Part shown: positions 5,536 to 7,443 of the stretch, piece by piece
How positions within the stretch are numbered: the stretch's first letter is position 1
How the letters are laid out: each line of letters opens with the position of its first letter
The notes under the pieces: model-generated
Seen by the model: the letters and a program-made list of their open reading frames with translations, nothing else
Databases searched by the model: none
What the model was told of the DNA's origin: nothing
Origin: Pseudomonadota bacterium
Lineage (GTDB): Bacteria; Pseudomonadota; Alphaproteobacteria; Acetobacterales; Acetobacteraceae
Reading direction: 5' to 3'
Length of the DNA: 7,443 nucleotides
Assembly (NCBI GenBank): GCA_021826485.1
Contig: JAKAZX010000196.1
Span: 1-7,443, forward strand
Made by a program: the position numbers and the translations under genes

Positions 5536-6722
5536 GCGGGGCGGCGCCGCTTGCCGGCCTGAAGGTGCTCGATCTCGGGCACACCATCATGGGGCCGTGC
5601 GCCGGGCTGATCCTGGCCGATCTGGGTGCCGACGTGGTGAAGATCGAACCGCGGGAGGGCGATCCCACCCGCCGCCTGCCCGGCTTCGGCGCCGGCTTCT
5701 TCCCGACCTTCAACCGCAACAAGCGCAGCCTCGCCCTCGATCTCAAGCAGCCTGAGGGGCGGGCGGCGCTGCACCGGCTGGCGGCCCAGGCCGATGTGCT
5801 GCTGGAGAATTTCGGCCCCGGCACGATGGAGCGGCTGGGCTGCGGCTGGGACGTGCTGGAGCCGCTCAATCCGCGGCTGATCTACCTGGCGCTCAAGGGC
5901 TTCCTGGCCGGCCCCTATGAAGGGCGCGGCGCGCTGGACGAGGTGGTGCAGATGCAGACCGGGCTGGCCACCATGACCGGGCCGCCGGGCCGGCCGCTGC
6001 GGGTCGGCGCTTCCGTCATCGACATCATGGGGGCGGTGTTCGGGGTGGTCGGCGTGCTGGCGGCGCTGCGCGAGCGCGACCGCACCGGCCGCGGCCAGCG
6101 GGTCGGCAGCGCCCTGTTCGAAAGCGCCGCCTTCCTGGTCGGCAGCCACATCGCCGGCAGCGCGCTGACCGGCGGGCCGATGCCGCCGATGCCGGCGCGG
6201 CGCAGCACCTGGGGCATCTACGACGTGTTCGCGACCGCCGATGCGGAGCAGGTGTTCGTGGGCGTCACCAGCGACCAGCACTGGCGGCGCTTCTGCGACG
6301 CATTCGGCCTGGCCGAGCTGTTCGCCGATGCGCGGCTGGCGGGCAATGCCGGCCGCGCGGCGGAGCGGGAATGGCTGATCCCGCGCCTCGGCGCGCTGCT
6401 GGCGACCCTGAATGCCGCCGACATCGCCGCGCGCTGCGAGGCCGCGGCGGTGCCCTGCGCGCGCGTCGCGCATCCGGCGGACCTGGTGGACGACCCGCAT
6501 CTGCTGGCCGGCGGCGGCCTGCTGGAAACGGCGCTGAGCACGCTCGGCGGCGGCGCGGGCATGCGCATCGGGCTGCCCGCGATGCCGCTGGAGTTCGGCG
6601 CCGACCGCGCCCGCGGCGGGCTCGACCGCCAGCCGCCGGCGATCAGCGAGCAGGGCGCGGAGGTGCTGCGCGAGGCCGGGTTCAGCGACGCGGAGATCGC
6701 CCGGCTGGTGCCGCCGGGATGA
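5532..6722 (+). CDS. Class III (CaiB/BaiF family) CoA-transferase
   Basis: 396 residues, typical for the family (about 380-430). The N-terminus has the family core: LKVLDLGHTIMGPCAGLILADLGADVVKIE (split: LKVLDLG at 10-16, GPCAGLILADLGADVVKIE at 21-39) followed by GDPTR. Further marks are NRNKRSLALDLK at 61-72, LLENFGPGTMERLG at 90-103, the catalytic Asp at 136 in RGALDEVVQMQTGL, and GRGQRV at 187-191 onward. These enzymes move CoA from a donor such as succinyl-CoA to a carboxylic acid through an Asp-anchored acyl intermediate; they act in the cytosol as interlocked dimers. The start ATG overlaps the lyase stop by four bases and has no strong ribosome site of its own, which points to translational coupling. 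The frame stays open far upstream (to 3783) but that stretch is antisense to the lutA-like gene and is not coding. The acid used is not evident from sequence. Confidence 0.9.
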   Translation: MSGAAPLAGLKVLDLGHTIMGPCAGLILADLGADVVKIEPREGDPTRRLPGFGAGFFPTFNRNKRSLALDLKQPEGRAALHRLAAQADVLLENFGPGTMERLGCGWDVLEPLNPRLIYLALKGFLAGPYEGRGALDEVVQMQTGLATMTGPPGRPLRVGASVIDIMGAVFGVVGVLAALRERDRTGRGQRVGSALFESAAFLVGSHIAGSALTGGPMPPMPARRSTWGIYDVFATADAEQVFVGVTSDQHWRRFCDAFGLAELFADARLAGNAGRAAEREWLIPRLGALLATLNAADIAARCEAAAVPCARVAHPADLVDDPHLLAGGGLLETALSTLGGGAGMRIGLPAMPLEFGADRARGGLDRQPPAISEQGAEVLREAGFSDAEIARLVPPG

Positions 6723-6730
6723 GCTTGCGG

Positions 6731-6746
6731 CTGCCCGTCAGGGCAG
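6731..6746. terminator. Perfect 6-bp inverted repeat between convergent genes (possible bidirectional terminator)
   Basis: CTGCCC (6731-6736), loop GTCA, GGGCAG (6741-6746). The hairpin lies over the argB stop codon and 9 bases after the CoA-transferase stop. It is a good compact stem but neither strand has a following T-run, so it would be a weak intrinsic terminator at best. Confidence 0.35.
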
Positions 6747-7443
6747 GATCAGCGTGCCCAGTCCGCGCTCGATGAACAGTTCCAGCAGGCAGGCATGCGG
6801 CTGCCGCCCGTCCAGGATCACCGCGCCCCGCACGCCGCGCTGCACGGCATCGACGCAGTTCTCCACCTTCGGGATCATGCCGCCGGTGATCACGCCGGCA
6901 TCGACGTTGGCGCGCACGTCGGCCAGCGTCATCTCCGGGATCAGCCGGCCGTCGCGGTCGAGCACGCCGGGAACGTCGGTCAGCATCAGCAGCCGGGTCG
7001 CACCCAGCGCGCCGGCGACCGCGCCGGCCACCGTGTCGGCGTTGATGTTGTAGGTCTGCCCGTCGGCGCCGACGCCGACCGGCGCGATCACCGGGATCAG
7101 CCCCGCCCCGGTCAGCGCGTGGATGACGCGCACATCGACCTGCTCCGGCTCGCCGACGAAGCCGAGATCCAGCGCGCGCTCGATGTTGCTGCCGGGATCG
7201 CGCACCGTGCGTTGCAGCTTGCGCGCGCGGATCAGCCCGCCATCCTTGCCGCAGATGCCGACCGCCAGTGCGCCGGCGCGGTTGATCAGCCCGGCCACCT
7301 GTTTGTTGACGGTGCCGGCCAGCACCATCTCCACCACCTCGACCATCGCCGCGTCGGTGACGCGCAGGCCATCGACGAAGGTTGAGGTGATTTTCAGCCG
7401 CTTCAGCATGTCGTTGATCTGCGGCCCGCCGCCGTGCACCACG
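6738..7443 (-). CDS. argB: Acetylglutamate kinase, partial (N-terminus beyond right edge)
   Basis: ATP-dependent phosphorylation of N-acetyl-L-glutamate, the second step of arginine biosynthesis, in the cytosol. About 234 C-terminal residues are visible of an expected 295-305. The frame is open through the right edge, where VVHGGGPQIN corresponds to the family's nucleotide-binding glycine motif; the GTG there is internal, not a start. Other marks: DGLRVTD (acetylglutamate-binding Arg), NINADTVAGAVAG at about 7012-7050 (substrate-binding Asn and Asp), LMLTDVPGVLD, GGMIPKVENC with the catalytic Lys codon at 6867-6869, and the usual HACLLELF...GTLILP ending. Amino-acid kinase family assignment is firm. 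The catalytic Lys near the N-terminus, and the N-terminal helix that would tell an arginine-inhibited form from an insensitive one, are outside the window. The gene faces the CoA-transferase with only 15 bases between stops. Confidence 0.95.
   Translation of the reverse strand, partial: VVHGGGPQINDMLKRLKITSTFVDGLRVTDAAMVEVVEMVLAGTVNKQVAGLINRAGALAVGICGKDGGLIRARKLQRTVRDPGSNIERALDLGFVGEPEQVDVRVIHALTGAGLIPVIAPVGVGADGQTYNINADTVAGAVAGALGATRLLMLTDVPGVLDRDGRLIPEMTLADVRANVDAGVITGGMIPKVENCVDAVQRGVRGAVILDGRQPHACLLELFIERGLGTLILP

Noticed and set aside
4147..6500. Several long minus-strand frames across the lyase and CoA-transferase genes
   Set aside because: High G+C makes stops rare on the opposite strand; translations are His/Arg/Pro-rich with no family motifs, and the plus-strand genes are well supported.

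Overview
The window is dense, very G+C-rich bacterial DNA (nearly all third codon positions are G or C) with almost no non-coding sequence. The Hint-terminated glycine-rich surface protein, the acyl-CoA lyase/CoA-transferase pair and an alphaproteobacterial-type acetylglutamate kinase together suggest an alphaproteobacterium, most likely of the Acetobacteraceae. This assignment is inferred from protein style, not from a marker gene.

Layout, left to right. (1) Bases 1-3710, plus strand: the 3' part of a very large gene for a glycine-rich, beta-helix/autotransporter-repeat protein. It ends in a Hint (hedgehog/intein-type) domain and a C-terminal cap of about 170 residues. The gene enters from the left edge already open. 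It contains a clear internal duplication. (2) 3720-4496, minus strand: a LutA/YkgE-type protein with two CCG (cysteine-rich iron-sulfur/heterodisulfide reductase-like) domains, convergent with gene 1 and without LutB or LutC beside it. (3) 4497-4578: the only intergenic region of any size, a divergent promoter region carrying two adjacent perfect inverted repeats. (4) 4579-5535 and 5532-6722, plus strand: an HMG-CoA-lyase-family enzyme and a class III (CaiB/BaiF) CoA-transferase, overlapping by ATGA and therefore very probably one translationally coupled operon. (5) 6738-7443, minus strand: the C-terminal three quarters of argB (acetylglutamate kinase), cut by the right edge and convergent with the CoA-transferase.

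How the genes could work together: the CoA-transferase would load a hydroxy-dicarboxylic or similar branched acid onto CoA, and the lyase would split the product into a 2-oxo acid or acetoacetate-type product plus an acyl-CoA. The gene order resembles known citramalate-type CoA-transferase/lyase pairs. The lyase has two substitutions at conserved active-site positions (Asp to Glu, Glu to Gln), so its substrate is probably not HMG-CoA itself. The LutA-like protein, divergent from this operon across a shared 82-base region, may be co-regulated with it. argB (arginine synthesis) and the surface protein look unrelated to that pathway.

No RNA genes, mobile elements, CRISPR arrays or attachment sites were seen. 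The most unusual items are the duplicated Hint-terminated surface protein, the variant lyase active site, the lone LutA, and the paired inverted repeats in the divergent promoter region.
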